Assembly: GCA_964017145.1 (NCBI GenBank)
Contig: OZ024849.1
Location: 2,790,001 to 2,854,000 of the forward strand
Origin: Agrocybe praecox
Taxonomy: Eukaryota; Basidiomycota; Agaricomycetes; Agaricales; Agrocybaceae
Direction of reading: 5' to 3'
DNA: 64,000 nucleotides
Part shown: positions 33,576-47,599 of the stretch, one piece after another
Layout: every line of letters starts with the position of its first letter
Position numbering within the stretch: the first letter of the stretch is position 1
Program-made: the position numbers and the translations under genes
Notes under the pieces: generated by a model
Seen by the model: the letters and a program-made list of their open reading frames with translations, nothing else
The model's database searches: none
What the model was told of the DNA's origin: nothing

Positions 33576-36500
33576 ATGGAAAATAACGATAGACACCTCC
33601 ATCATCGCTCTCCTTCCAGAGTGGTAGGAAGATCACCGACCTTTGCTGTCGACGGTCAACCGGTTTTCTCGGCACCGCCGTCTCCTCTTGAAACTTCTGC
33701 CTCTGGATCAGGGCTTTCCCGTCGTAGAAGCTGGGGGAACAGGTTGCGGGAGGGTGTTAGCACAGAGAGCTCGAGTCCGGACTCGACACATCTCGATCCC
33801 AGCGTACCAGTATCTGCGCCAACGTCACCGAGACGGTCTGCGACACTTACCAACGACGGGATCGTCAGGATGTCCCACACTGTTTCGGATCCATTATTGT
33901 TCCCTGATATCGACCATTCATATGCTCGTCATTATATGCAAAGAACAGTTTCGAACACGTCGTCTGCCGACGAAACATACCCCACGTCCACCATATCACT
34001 AATAGGAGGGCATGGAGGCCATTTCGAGCATGAAATGGATGACGGGCATCGAGAAGATGATGAAGCTCATTTAACCGCCAATATGTCGCATTCTGGTATG
34101 GGAGACAACAGCCCGGAAGGTTACAGTTCAGGAGACCCAGAGCACGTAGGTAGTTCGACGCCCCGGTCTCGGAGACGGACTGTGCGCTACAGTACCACTC
34201 CTTCGCCTCTTAAAAAGACGGAAACTGCCATGAAGACGGTATCAAAGAGCCTCAGGCGAATGTCTTTACGTGTAGTTAACTTGGCGAACATGGGCCTGGA
34301 AGGTCAATTGAGACTTGGAGACGGCGATGACGGAAAGCTCAAGATAAAAACTGGCGCCGACGACGACGAAGATGGGCCTCCAGCTCCTGATCTTAAGAAA
34401 GTGCTTCCTATCAGAGGTCGAACTCTAGGATTTCTGGGTCCCAACAGCAAAATTAGACTAATGCTATTTAATTTCCTCGTACATCCGTAAGTGAACATAC
34501 TCTATCTCCAGCCACTGTTTTCTAACTTCGCCGCAGAGTGACAGAACCACTCATCCTAATCCTAATCATGCTGAACGCCGTTGTTTTGACTATTCAGGCT
34601 TCTCCATCTCTCACACTCCCTACTGTTGATGGTCCTTCACTACCCCCTCATGTACGAGGTTACTTTCATTCTTGGGAAGATTATGTTTTGTTTGTATTAT
34701 TTATTGTATTTACGTGAGTGTTCTTGGCACCTTTTTTTCTCTGCCTTTGAACTGATTGGTCCTTCTATAGATTGGAGGCTTTTGCTCGTATTTGTGTCAC
34801 TGGATTTCTATTTGATCCTGAAGTGTCGATTTTCCATCTTTTCTCTTCCCCTCACCCATCTCAATCGGAACCATATACCCCTACACCAGCTCCTGTACCT
34901 GGTATGACACGGCAAACGACTCTCACGCGTGGACGCTCTATTACTCAACGATTCAAACGAATTAAAATTACCTTAAAACGTCCCTTTGAACTTTGGAGCC
35001 AACCACCAAATTCGGCATATCCAATGGTATCTGCAGGCGGTCCATCCGCTACCACTGCGACGAATGGCCGTTTTTACCAAGAAGATTCCCTTGCCGGTAG
35101 GGTCGCTCACACGGCACACAGGGTTCACACTACTATTCGACAGCCCGATGAACCCACTATGTTATCCATGGCAATGCGCTCTGACAATAGTGCTAAAAAT
35201 CCAGATTCTATTGCCCTGCCTTTTCGACTCAGTATAGGGCATCTTCATGGTAAAACGCAGCGAAACGTACCTTACTTACGACAAAGTTGGAGTAGGATCG
35301 ATTTTATTGCGATTGTTAGTTTTTGGATCACATTTGTATTGGCTATTTCTGGCTCGGAGAAAGGAAGTCATCATGTTGGTGTTTTCAGGGCCATGAGTGT
35401 TATTAGGACTGCAAGACTATTAACCATCACGTCTGGTACAACTGTATGTCCTGTTCTAAATTTCCATGTGTCTTCTCAACATATACTTATACGAAATTGC
35501 AGACTATCATGCACTCGCTGAAAACAGCACGTCCGCTGCTTACGAGCGTTGCTTATTTTGTCCTTTTCGCCATCGCTGTCTTCTCGTACGTGACATTGTT
35601 CTCTGTATAAATTGACAACTTAATATCTGCTATCAGAATCATTGGTGTTCAGTCTTTTAAAGGGTCGTTTAGGAGGACTTGCGTTATTAGCCCTGCTCTC
35701 GGCGAAGGACCACATCTTAGAGATGGTCAATTTTGTGGTGGCTTCATAGACCCAGTCACTATGAATGTAACGGGTTATGTGCAGCGCAACAACGAAACTG
35801 TTTCGTCTGCGAAGGGGTACATCTGTCCTCTAGGTCAGATCTGCATGGTAAGGTTTTTCTTCTTCGAACTGAAACCCAAATCGGAAGATTAACTGTTATC
35901 CACAGGAATTATCTAATCCGAAGGAGAATATTGAGAGTTTCGATGCTATCTATTACTCTGCATTGCAAGTGGTTATTGTCGCCACAGCCAACGGGGTCTG
36001 TATTTTATTATATTTTTTGGACTGAAATGTTGACGGTCTTTTGAACAGTGGACTCCAGTCATGTACTCCATGATCGATTCCGAATTCTTCATTTCATGTT
36101 TCTTCTTTATTTTTGCCGTCATTGTCCTCAATTTCTGGCTCATCAATTTGTTCGTTGCTGTGATAACAAATACCTTTGCTGCAATTAGGGCAGAGACAAA
36201 GAAGAGTGCATTTGGAGCAGCGCCGTGAGTCTTTTCGATTATTTTTTTTCAATTGACCGATCCCTTGTGTTAACCTGTTGTGTCCATCAGCCTTGTTGCA
36301 ATCGACAAAGAACCAGATGATGGCTGGGCCATGGTAGAGGAAAGAAAGGCGGTTAATCGGTCCAATCCTGCGAAGACAATATACGGTTATACTAAATGGT
36401 GCTGGGTTATTCTGGCTTTGGCATCACTGGTTTTGCAGGCGACCAGAACTGTGAACCTTTCCCCAATGCACGAAGCCGCGATGTTATACGGAGAGATTGC

Positions 36501-39500
36501 TATCACGATAGCCTTCGACTTTGAAATTGGGTTAAGATTCCTCGCCACTTTGCCTAACTGGAGGACGTTCTTCCAGCATGGAGATAACTGGTTAGATACC
36601 ATACTTGCTATTGCCTCGTCGGTCATCCAGATCCCTGTCATTCGGAATTCGAGTGCTTATCGTTGGCTTACCATCTTTCAACTTGTGAGGTTTTATCGCG
36701 TCATTTTGGTCGTACCTCGTATGAAACCACTTCTGGTAAATTCCTATCCTTAAAAAAACTCTTATCACCTATACTCATACATATTTATTTATTTTAGATG
36801 GCTGTCTTTGGAAATATGTACGGTCTTGCAAACATGGCGTTATTCCTGGTCATCATCAATTACATTGCCGCTCTTGTCTCTGTTCAATTCTTGCGCGGAG
36901 ACTTTGGTGATGACCTGACCATCAATTTTGGAGAGATTCTTAACTCTTTCCTCGCCATGTACCAAGTTTTCTCGTCTGAGAATTGGGTCGACGTGTTATA
37001 TGGGGCAGGCATGGCAGAGGTACCACTCGGTCAGACAGTCATTGCGCTCATTTTCATCGCTGCTTGGATGTTGTTCGCAAATTGTGAGTGTTCATTTATT
37101 ACTCTCAGGCCTAATGATTTAATGTCCCTCTCAGTCATTGTCCTTCAAATGTTCATTGCCGTTATCAATGAAAACTTTGAAGTTGCTGAAGAACAAAAGA
37201 AGGCCAAGCAAGCATCCAATTACTACAGCCAACATAAAGCACGACATGGGACTGTTACCTGGTTACGAAACCTCAATCCTTATCGTTGGGTCAAAGCTAA
37301 TCCCAAGACAGCAAAGGTGTCGAACTTGCCGTCGAACCTTATATTGCCGATGCAAAAAACTTTGGTTCAAGATTATAATGTGCCGATCGCGGAACCGCGC
37401 AGCGCTCCAAAGCCAGCGGTATGTATCCGTGGTATTCCTTTTGAATTATGACAATTGACAATTTTCCTAGCCACAAACAGTTCGAAAGTACCGCTTCATG
37501 ATGAAACCTCAGCACTACTCTTCGAAGTCATTGACCGCCTTACAACAACTCTTCGTTGGAGATGCCAAGGACAATGACATCCCTATGACAACATTTCACC
37601 ACCACGGAAAAAGTGAAGGAAGCGCGGATACACTTGATGAAGAAACAGAACGGCACTTGTAAGTCGGAGAATTCTTTCAGCAGGGCACATGCGTTGACAA
37701 ACCTTGATTATGCAGGGAGCTTCTTGCATCCGTGAATCCGAGTGCGACTCTCGCAGAAACTGCAGATGATGAATATCTTGAGCGACGCGCTCAGAAAGCG
37801 GATTTCATACGTGATCATCCTTCATACGACAAGGTATTCTGGATCATAGGTCAGAAGAATTGGCTCCGAAAACTATGTCAGAAGGTCGTTCAACCCGCTA
37901 GAGGAGAACGCATCTTTGGCAATCCTCCATCCCCAGTGGCTCTACCTATCTTCCAACTCATCCTTCTCCTGACCGTTGTGGGCGGTATCGTCGTGGAAGG
38001 AATTGCCACGCCTATATACCGTAGGCGCTATTTCGAGCAGTTTGGTCTCATCCGAGGCTCCTGGTTCGAAATCGCGGAAGCGAGTTTCGGATTCGGATTG
38101 TTTGTTGAATTTCTCATCAAGATAATCGCTGACGGATTCGTCTTTACCCCGAACGGGTATCTTCGAAGTATATGGAATTGTCTTGACTTCATGATCATGG
38201 CTGGTATCATTGTCAATGTTACCACTGGCTTGATCTTCATTGGTGGTCTCAGTCGATTTACCCGTGGGTTGAAGGCCCTTCGAGCACTCAGGTTGATTAC
38301 TCTTATCGACAAGATGCGTTACACATTCCAGACTCTCGTCTTCTCCGGTGCAAGCCGTATTATGGATGCTGCTATTTTGGCCATCCTCTATATGATTCCT
38401 TACGCTGTTTGGGGTCTTAATATTTTCCACGGAAGAATGAACACTTGCAACGATTCTGATGCGAACGGCATCTCAGATTGCATTGGTGAATATGTTAATA
38501 CGGTCTACGACGATGCCTTTGGTTTTCCTGTACCTCGCGCATGGGACAATCCTTCCCCTTCGACGTCCTTTAGTTTTGACTCGTTCCGATCTTCTTTGCT
38601 AATTCTTTTCGAGATTGTTTCGCTGGAAGGTTGGATTGATGTTATGGGCGTTGCCACTAGCATTACGGAACCAGACCTCCAGCCGCGCACAAATGCTTCT
38701 CAGGGCAATGCTGCTTTCTTCTTGATATACAACCTTCTTGGAGGTGTCGTTATATTGACCTTGTTCATTAGGTGAGTAAAATCAAAGTTTCATTCTGCCC
38801 AATGGGAAATTAACGCGCGTGGCTGTAGTATCATCATAGGCAACTTCAGTTCAAAGACTGGGACGGCTCTTCTCACTCAACCTCAGCGGGAGTGGATTGA
38901 TTTACAAAAGCTATTCAAGAGGCAGAAGCCCACTAAAAGGCCCAAGGTTCCGTCAGATGGCAGCATCAGGAAATGGTGCTTTGACCGTGCTGTTCACAAG
39001 CATGGTTGGTGGTCGAGGGCAACGACTGTTCTATTCATCTTGCACATCATTGTTTTGATGTAAGTTCAAATTAATTGTGGTGCATACAATTACCTAAACT
39101 ATTCCAGGACTCAATCTTTTTCGACATCTAACCTCGCGGAAACTCTGCGCAGTAAGTTGTGACAATTATTTTTCCGAAAATTGTAATAATATTTTTGTAT
39201 TATCAGATGACTTCTTCTTGGCCCTGATGTCCATATACCTGCTAGATGTTTTTGTTCGCTGCTATGGCCTCGGTTGGAAAAGCTTTCGTGCGAACGGTTG
39301 GAATCTTTTCGACATCGTCGTCGCGAGTGGTAGTTTTATTACAACCCTCATCTTACGCGCCGGTAATAACGGGTTCGGCACTTCCCAACTTCAAAAGTTG
39401 TTCCTCGTCAGCATTTCATTCAAGCTTGTCCAGCGAACTAACAGTCTGAATATGCTCTTCAAAACCGCCGTGTAAGCATGTATTAAACACTTACGTGATG

Positions 39501-41310
39501 CTGAAAAGCTAACTTTTTTTATAGTGCCAGTCTTCCAGCCATCTTGAATTTGCTCGGCCTGTGGCTCGTTCTATTTATCTTCTTTGCAATCCTCTTCATG
39601 GAGGTATTTGGCTTGACAAAATGGTCCGGCGCAGAAACGCAAACCACAAATTATTCGTCGTTGGGCTCGTCTTTAGTGATGTTGGCTTTCCAAAGCACTG
39701 GGTTCGTCCTATTCATCTAAACGTGTAAATGATGCAAACATACTGATCTTTTCATTTCGTCTTCAGCGAGGGTTGGAACCAATACATGCACGACTAGTAC
39801 GTCTCTTGTTCCTGGTACTGAGTCATAATTAACCGCATTGTATGTTTAGTGATTTGACTTATCCACGATGCAATAACTCTGGGTCCAATGAAACCGATTC
39901 GGACTGCGGAAGCACAGCTTGGGCATTTGGGTTGTTTATAGCATGGAATCTGCTGAGTATGGTAAGCAAATATTTCATAATTTTTAAAAGTTCCGCCATT
40001 CATTATTCTTAGTATATTTTCGTCAACATGTTTACGGGTGTCGTCGTCGAGAATTTCTCGTATGTATTTCAAGCTTCTGGAAGCGGGTCCAAATCGATTT
40101 CCAGAGAGCAAATGCGGTCATTCAAGAAAGTGTGGGGCGAGTTTGCAAACCAGAAGACTGGGTACTTGGAGCGGAATCGATTCGCAGCTTTCTTTCACGT
40201 AAGTTTCTATGGCCTCGGAAGTCATTGTGCATTAATGACCAACAAACGTTTCTATTTCCCAGAAACTGAGCGGGGTATTCGAAGTTCGTATCTATCCTGC
40301 GCAGTACAGTGTCCCCAATATTCTCAGTGTCTGCAAAGACCCCCTCGACAAACAGGCTTGGAGATCCCGTGTTGTTGACGGCGTGGACTTGAGCAAATTG
40401 GAAACAATAGTCGATGGCATTGATCATGCTGACGTGAGAAAAAGGAAGCTAATTTACAGTCGCCTCTACCATGAAGCGAGTATCTCGCACGAACAAGGAC
40501 TGGGTATATCATTCACGGATATGTTGACGCTGCTGGCACATCACAAGTTGATTGTTGATGCAGATGCTTTGGTGTATGTGTTATCTCTCTCGCGTGTATG
40601 ATATCACCCTGACCAAGCCATGAACTCATAGGTTAGAGGACTTGGTTGTTAGAACAGAGACCAACAAGCTCGTCACGGATCTCGTCAACTTGGATCGCGT
40701 TCGTTCGTTGTTGAAAATGATTTCTTATCGACGAAGGTTCCTTGAGCATCTGGAAAAGAAACGTGCTGCGAAATATGAGCAAGGTGGGTCTTGTGTTTCA
40801 TTAGAGCATCCAAACGGTGTCTAACCAATAGCCGATCAGACATACCTTCCATCGTCGTTGAAAGCATGCCCGGGACTCCCCCGATCTCTTCTCATGATAT
40901 TTCAAGTGCTGGATACCGATCTTCCCCAGGAAGTCCAACCCCAATTGACATTGGATTTGGTCATCATGACCAATCTCTTTCCATGGACTTGTCTTCCGGA
41001 CCAAAATTGCAGCGGGCTGGTCGTCGGGGAAGTGATTACAGCACATTTTCACTTGATACTTCAAGATCACCGTATGTCTTTTCCATATGCTTATTTTACG
41101 TGCAACTGACACCGCCTCTCTTATCTGGCAGACGCACCTCTTTGGTTGACGATGATCCACAAGACGTTGTAACGGCCATGCAAAGTTCAGTCTGGGGAGG
41201 TCAGATCATTTTTGTCCATGTCATCGCTCGCTTATATTCAGCTGACTTTCCCGCGTGTAGATCTTATGATGGAAGTAGCTGCAGAAGAGCAAGGGAAAAG
41301 CAGCCTATGA
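33576..41310 (+). CDS. CCH1: Cch1-type four-repeat calcium channel alpha subunit
   Basis: Twenty-four exons, from 33,576-34,486 to 41,261-41,310, total 2145 aa in one frame. The N-tail (~290 aa) is Ser-rich, cytosolic and disordered. Four six-helix repeats follow. Pore loops read VIVATANGW (I), FSSENW (II), VSLEGW (III) and QSTGEGW (IV), so the filter residues are N/E/E/E. S4-type helices are [10 protein letters not shown] (I), [14 protein letters not shown] (II), [13 protein letters not shown] (III) and a weakly charged one in IV. Extracellular cysteines occur in repeats I and III. The C-tail includes an EF-like region ([20 protein letters not shown]) and a Ser-rich end. Cch1 works with Mid1 in the plasma membrane to admit calcium during pheromone response and ER or cell-wall stress. 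The longest intact gene of the window. An upstream ATG at 33,571 is out of frame and overlaps the start. Confidence 0.95.
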
Positions 41311-41813
41311 TTTTATTTCACTTAACTTATCTATTCCACGGGACTTTTATATTTAGAAAATTGACTGGACACTCCATCTCCTCACATTGTACACTATTCA
41401 AGACAGCTTTCTTACCCAGACATCACAGTATTCTGATAGATACGACGCTCCTCAACATTCAACCTCCTTCTAACTTGATTATCGTCTATCTGTTTTCTGT
41501 AATCAGTAATTTCTCATACCTTCGCACACAATGTAATTTACTTAACTACTTCTAGTAAAAATTCTGGCTCTTTTCTTTCTTTTTTTGAATGAGTCAATGT
41601 CCAGTTTGTGTCGAGTAGTAATTTTTGAGCAAGTTAATGGCTTATTCTGCTGACAAAGCACGTATTCATTACAACAACTTTATTAGCGACGACGAGGGCG
41701 ACAACAGACGACAACTCCGACAGACTTCGACCAGGGTCCAGGATCATGCACTTCTGGCGCTCAGCTTGTAATTGAAAACTCGCTCTAACGACTCAGTGTT
41801 CTGTCTACAAAAC

Positions 41814-44800
41814 ATGCTTAGCTCTACTTCGTCTCCTCGTATTGCAAAACGTATTAAACTGGAGGATGCACCTGTGGGCGATGAAGTGCTCTCGAGTCTA
41901 GCTAAGGAGTCCGACGAGGTTAACGTGGAATTTATGGATGATGCCAATCCTGAACGAGAAGATGAGAACGAAGATAATTGCAGTATTTGTCTCCATCCCG
42001 TTGTGGATCGCACTGTAATACCCAAGTGCTCCCATGAATTTTGTTTTGAATGCCTTTTCGTGTGGACAGGTGCATATATTGGAAGAAAGGCCTTTGAAAA
42101 TTCTGCTGATTCTTGTACCATCTAGAACAATCTCGACGTTGTCCTCTGTGTTCTCAAACCATCGGAGACTACTTGATACACTCCATTCGGTCGCGGTATG
42201 ACTATCGCAAACACTTTCTGCCGCCCTTACGTACATCACCTCCTCCTGCTCGTCCTACGCAGAATACTACAATACTGCATACCACGCGGCAGAACGCCAG
42301 AAGAAGAAGACGCGAAAGAGAATGGGGAACTCGAGATAGAGAAAACGAGGAGTTCGACAAATTGGAAAGATCGATTGCAAAGAGACGGTGGATTTACCAG
42401 CACAATTTATACGCTAAGGTGAATGCATTGCGGATTCCACTCTAGCCTCGTTGCTTACTTTCTGAGAAGCACGTTGCGTCGAATGCTTATACCAAATATC
42501 GGCCGTATCCTGCTCCTGCTCAATTCAGCGCATCCCAAGATCTAATTTCACGTACGACCACCTTCTTACGAAGGGAGCTACAAGTTTGGGAAGGCCTTGA
42601 CGTTGAAGTAAGATTGTGTGAAAGCTCTATCTAATTCCAATGTCTAATGGCGGCTATACCTACAGTTTTTGACCACACTTATCATTTCGTTAATGAAATC
42701 TATTGACATTCGTTCCGAATCCGCAGTCAAACTAATTTCTGAATTTCTGGACATGGACGTCCCATATGAATCAGGAGGAAGACACACAAATGCGGAACAT
42801 TTTGCGCATGGTATGTCCCCCATTTTTTTCATCTTTCCCAGTACGACACATCAGAACTTACGTCAACGTTTATTAGAGGTGTACTGCTATGTTCGCTCAC
42901 CATATAGAGATCTCTTCGTCTATGATTCCATTGTGCAGGTATGATATTCATTCGTCTTTAACTCTTCCCCGGTAAATTTTGTTCATCATGACACATAGTA
43001 TGACGCCCCGGCTGAGGTCCCACCGCCGCCCAATATTGAAAGGAGTCGACGATGGCGCCCTGGTTCTCCGCCTCTGGCGCTGGAAGGAGCATCATCCTCC
43101 CAGGAGGCTATAGGGCCCCATGAGCGGCGCTTGCGATCAAGGTCTAGGTCCTCAGAAAGGTCAACCTTTTGGTCTCCTTCCGGAAGACGATTCCCTTCTA
43201 CCACAAATCGGGGAAGCAATAACAATAACGACGCCGAAGGGTCAAAGAAAGGAATAGTCGGCGAAAGTTCTCAACATCTCGTCAATTCACACCGTCAGAA
43301 TTATGAACGAAAATACACCGCTGACGAGCGCATCTCGAACAGACGAAGAGAATCATGCAACGAAAATTCCACAGCCGCTTCATCTTCAGAGAAGCGTAAC
43401 ACCTTGTCATCCAGTGAAACTGATCGACACAGGGCACTTCCCAGCGAGGACCGCAGTGCGAAAGGAAAACAGAGGTCTTACGGGAAGGAACCAACCACAA
43501 AAGCGGAACCGACTGTCAGCAAATCATCAGAGAATTGCTTAGATGAACAATCAGAATGCGATACGCCCTCGGTTGAAAGTACTCTGCAAATTATTGATCA
43601 TAAAGTTGAAGATACACAGTCGACTTCTGAATATTTAGCGCAGCAAAGATTGCGAGTACCTCGGAATAGATCCTTACTAGATTCCGTCAGGGCTCACTTG
43701 GCCGGGAATATCAACACTTCACTAGCCGGAAAAGAATCCAGCGCCAGTTTTGATCAATCTCGGAGAGGTGAGTGCGTTATGTACGTGATTGAACAGAGCT
43801 GACATAACTTCTGATGTTTTTCCCTTGTAAAAAAAACACACCCTTAACATCGCACTATGATATATTGCTCCACAAATTCTCTTAACATTCAACAGCTCAG
43901 GAACAGGTTCCATTACCTCAAGAATCAGCGCATTTGCAGAACAATTCACATGTGAACTCTCGGGTTACAAACAATGATACTCCAAAATCACGGGAAAGAA
44001 ACATTCACGGAGTTGACAATTGCCTTTCCCAACATACGTTGGATTCCGAACAGTCCCTCCCAAAGACAAAAATCACATCTCTATCCACCACCACTCACGG
44101 CAAAGCCTTCGGTGATACACATTCAGTAACTCCTGTTCAAGTTCCCAGAATAGGTGCGCCACAAACGACAAGCGAGCCATGCGATGTCATGATCACATCT
44201 GAAAATAGTATAGCTGACACGGTTTCCCCAATACCCAACGTTATCAATGATGGTTCCGGCTCAACTTCGTCATCATATGTATTCAGTGATGTTAGACAGA
44301 CATCCTCAAGAATTCAGTCATCATCAAAGAAGAACGGCTTCTCATCAAAGGACGTGGCTTTAAAAAGCAAACTTGGTATGCAAACATCTGCCAAACATAT
44401 AACATCGCACCCGTTGATGACAATTATGCTTCAATAGGAGAACAGGCAGGATTGCCAATTGAAACGCAAATCTCTATTCATGACGCTGAACAGTTCCTCC
44501 ACGTTCTTTCCGCCCCTGCACGCGACGACATCTCCATAAGGAATCTCACGCATTCTAATTTCGTCTCAAACGTCAATCAGGATCAATCTCGCCCTCACGC
44601 GACTCTGAACTCGGAGGAAGCGCGCACGAGGTTACTGGCTCGCTTAGAATTCGAGAAGAAACAAGCTTGTTTACTGGGCCACGCGGCTGAAAACCCCATT
44701 CTACGCGTTGACAGCGACAGCGCTGTTTCACTAGGTTCAACCTTCATGTCGTCATCAAACTCACCGTCCGTAAAAATCGATATGTTCGATGTACCGCCCA

Positions 44801-45000
44801 AGACTGACCGTTCTTCATTCTTTAGGAGCGAAAGAGTATCGGCCGCAAGTGATGCAGGACATGGATATGCGCATAACGATACGACCTCTTCTTCCACAGC
44901 GGTATCAGAAGAAGCAGCAGCACAAGAAGCCAAACTGAGGTCGCGCGCTCAATTGCGCATTCGACTGGCTGCTGAAAAGCGACTTGTGCACGGGGATTAA
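41814..45000 (+). CDS. Topors-like RING-finger E3 ligase
   Basis: Eight exons: 41,814-42,069, 42,126-42,418, 42,470-42,607, 42,666-42,810, 42,877-42,938, 42,999-43,767, 43,896-44,375, 44,438-45,000 (901 aa). After an acidic N-tail, a C3HC4 RING spans the first intron: CSICLHPVVD, CSHEFCFECLFVW and RRCPLCSQ. Next comes a helical region typical of Topors-family proteins (KRRWIYQHNLYAK, FLRRELQVWEGLDVEFLTTL, VYCYVRSPYRDLFVYD). The rest is a long Ser/Arg-rich disordered tail ending RLAAEKRLVHGD. Topors proteins act in the nucleus as ubiquitin and SUMO ligases linked to transcription and DNA damage; substrates here are unknown. The 3' part was copied in inverted form to 1-1433. The gene is complete, so this copy is the donor. 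Confidence 0.85.
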
Positions 45001-45432
45001 TACAAACAATCATGATATTCATAGTGATGTGAAGGAAGAAGCCGATACTCTCGTCATGATGAACAATATACACATGCCTTCTCTGTGAAAACATATATCC
45101 TAAGAATGACGGCGGGTGTATTAAATCGAAAAATATCCTGTAAATTCCTGGAACTTTACATGGCTATTGTTTGAATAGCGAATGGAAAACAAGATACATT
45201 ATTTGGAGTTTCTGAAAGTGGGGACAGCCGCATAGCTGGGGACTAGAATTACGGATGGTGATATAGAAACACAAGCAATAGAGGATAGGTACAGAAATTT
45301 GCATAATATCTATGGTAATAAGTAAAGTAGGAAAACCCGTCTGGGACAATTATATAAAGAGGGTGGGTAGGCGTTTCAAGATACAGCAAACAAAAGTAGA
45401 AAAGAAAAATCAAAAGAAGGCGTAATGAGAGT
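43776..45432 (+). repeat. Donor segment of the inverted duplication at 1-1433
   Basis: The block from inside intron 6 of the Topors-like gene to about 430 bp past its stop codon is matched, in reverse orientation, by the left edge of the window. It lacks the insertion present in the copy and retains the ~700 bp deleted there. Confidence 0.88.
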
Positions 45433-45733
45433 CGAATTCGGTCCAGACACATGCAGAATGGGGTTCTTGCAAAAATATATTGCGCCAATAGCGGGGCTTT
45501 AATAGAGGGCGGGGGAAATTATAATGATTTGTATGGTTCCTGGGGTATGAGTAACGTTTTAGGCAGGTTGAAAGGAAAGTTGTACTCGCGTAAGGCGGGG
45601 CAGGTAAAGATCGAAAGAGACGTCTTGTTATGGGCAGCGTGATTTGTTTCGTTAATAGCGTGAGGGCAAAAAGAACACAGATTGGAAGGTGAAAGACATA
45701 TGAGAATAAACATTAGAATTCCAGAGACAAAAT

Positions 45734-47565
45734 TCAGCGATCCTCGTGAACAGGAGAGACATCCTTATCGGCCCGTTCGTCAGCTCCGCCTCCTCCTCCC
45801 GTCAGTACGGGTGATACACCTGGGGATGGTGTCCTATACGGTACAAAAGTCGCACGTACAGGATCGTAACGGCCAGTCCGAGATGGGGAGCGAGATGCCG
45901 AAGGTATGGACCTAGGAGAAGAATGCGGAAGTACAGTCGTGTATTCGGCAAGATAATGACTATCTGACGGTTCTGTAAATGTTCCCGTATGTTCTCTTCG
46001 GAGCATCAAAGGCGACGTTGATCTCCCTCTCGACGAATGGGACGTGGCAGGACGCGTCCATGGCGAGGAGCCTGGTCTTGGAAATTGTGCATATGATGAT
46101 TCATCCCATTGAGGCGATGGCTGTAAAGTGAATGGAGGAGGAAGATTTACAGATGAACGCAACATTGGATCAGGAGGGAGGTGCGCAAAACGGGGCTCGG
46201 GAGAAGTAGACCGAGGAGTCACGAATGCTTGCCTCGATAGGGGATACGAAGGCTCTCCCGATGAATAATTGCGTCCGCCACTGTATGTTGAGCTAGAAGG
46301 TCGCGTCGAAACAAGAGGAGGAAGAATACGCGACGGATCTCTTTCCCTCCAACTACTGGGCTGTGACGTAGCGGGTCTAACTCCGGGTATAGGGTACATA
46401 CGGGGAGATGTGTAAGGTGGGGGACTGCGACCTCCCCGATAGATGTGCGCCGTCGCGAATCGAGCTTCGGTAGGAGGAGCCGACACTGGTGGAGAGTGCA
46501 CTTGTCGATATGTTTGTGACGGATATACTGGTGCCCCTGGCATCCCAGGGCCCAGCAAACTAGCCGGCGTCTCCAAAGAACCAGGGCGCGCTTCTGGAGA
46601 AGGTTGCCGACGGTATGACGGCGCGTTCGCTCCATGTTCTCTTCCATATTCGCGGGATCCATGCTACCATGAGTTTCGTATTAACACACCGGAAGAAGAA
46701 AAACTCGAATCTGAAGCTCACCAATGTCGATTCTGTTACAGTGGGGAACGGCCCATATTGAGGAGGTCGCACAGATGGTGTGTCACTTTGACTGCGTGGT
46801 CGTCTCGCCTTCTGTCTTTGGTTCTGGGATCCATGTTTATACACAAATATCTAGAATATACACGATTATGTTTTCTCACCTGAAACCAGATCTGACAGAT
46901 GTCGGTTAGTATCACGCATTATATCCATCAAGGTCGCTCAGTGGAAACACACCTGAACTTTGCGAGCACTTAGGCCAATTGACCGTCCTACTTCCTCCCT
47001 CATCGCGGTAGTTGGGAATCGAGACTGATGAGAGTATATAGTCAGTTATAGAATGAGTATGAAAGAAAAGTTCGTGAATGGCAAGAATCAAACAAACCTG
47101 CGCGAGTAGGGCGTGCAATACCGCGGATTGGTGAGGGGTCGTTAAGGTGCGTGTTCGTTTCTTCTTCGGCGGAGCGGAGGTCAAAGGCAGTGGCTCGGGG
47201 CGTGGCATTTTCTGGTTGTCCATCTCGCTGTCAGCCATATCGTCCTGAGAGTCAGAGGACGGGTCAGAATAACCACTGAGCCTGCCTCGTTGCCCGGGGG
47301 AGTCTCTACGCATGCGTTTAGCCATTGGATCTTCTGAAGTATCTTCCACTGGGCGTTTACGGTCGAAAGGGCGTTGTCGAGAGCTAGACTCTGCTTGTGG
47401 TGGACCCAAGGGCGTGGGCGATAGACGTACAGTAACAGGATCTCTGTTTGCAAGGATGGGTCGTTCTAGTGTTTCTGGTCGTGAAGTCGTTGATGGTAGG
47501 GGAGACTGGACTATATTAAGAGAAGGTTGATTATGAGGGGGAGAAGGCGACCTAGATTTCGACAT
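45734..47565 (-). CDS. Homeodomain transcription factor
   Basis: Five exons: 47,565-47,098, 47,024-46,953, 46,891-46,880 (12 nt), 46,823-46,722, 46,663-45,734 (527 aa). The homeodomain is split over four exons: KKKRTRTLTTPHQSAVLHAL (helix 1), LLAQSRFPTTAMREEVGRSI (helix 2), GLSARKVQ, the micro-exon IWFQ, then NQRQKARR. Helix 3 therefore carries the invariant W-F-x-N and closing basic residues. It is a typical, non-TALE homeodomain, unlike the mating-type HD1/HD2 proteins. Flanks are Ser/Pro-rich and disordered, with a Gly/Asp acidic end (GGGGGADERADKD). Basidiomycete proteins with this motif set regulate growth and fruit-body development. Start ATG 47,565 (MSKSRSPSPPHNQ) is preferred over hydrophobic upstream codons. 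DNA target unknown. Confidence 0.88.
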
Positions 47566-47599
47566 CCAAGCGAGGGAAATTGCCAGGAAGAGAGGAAGC

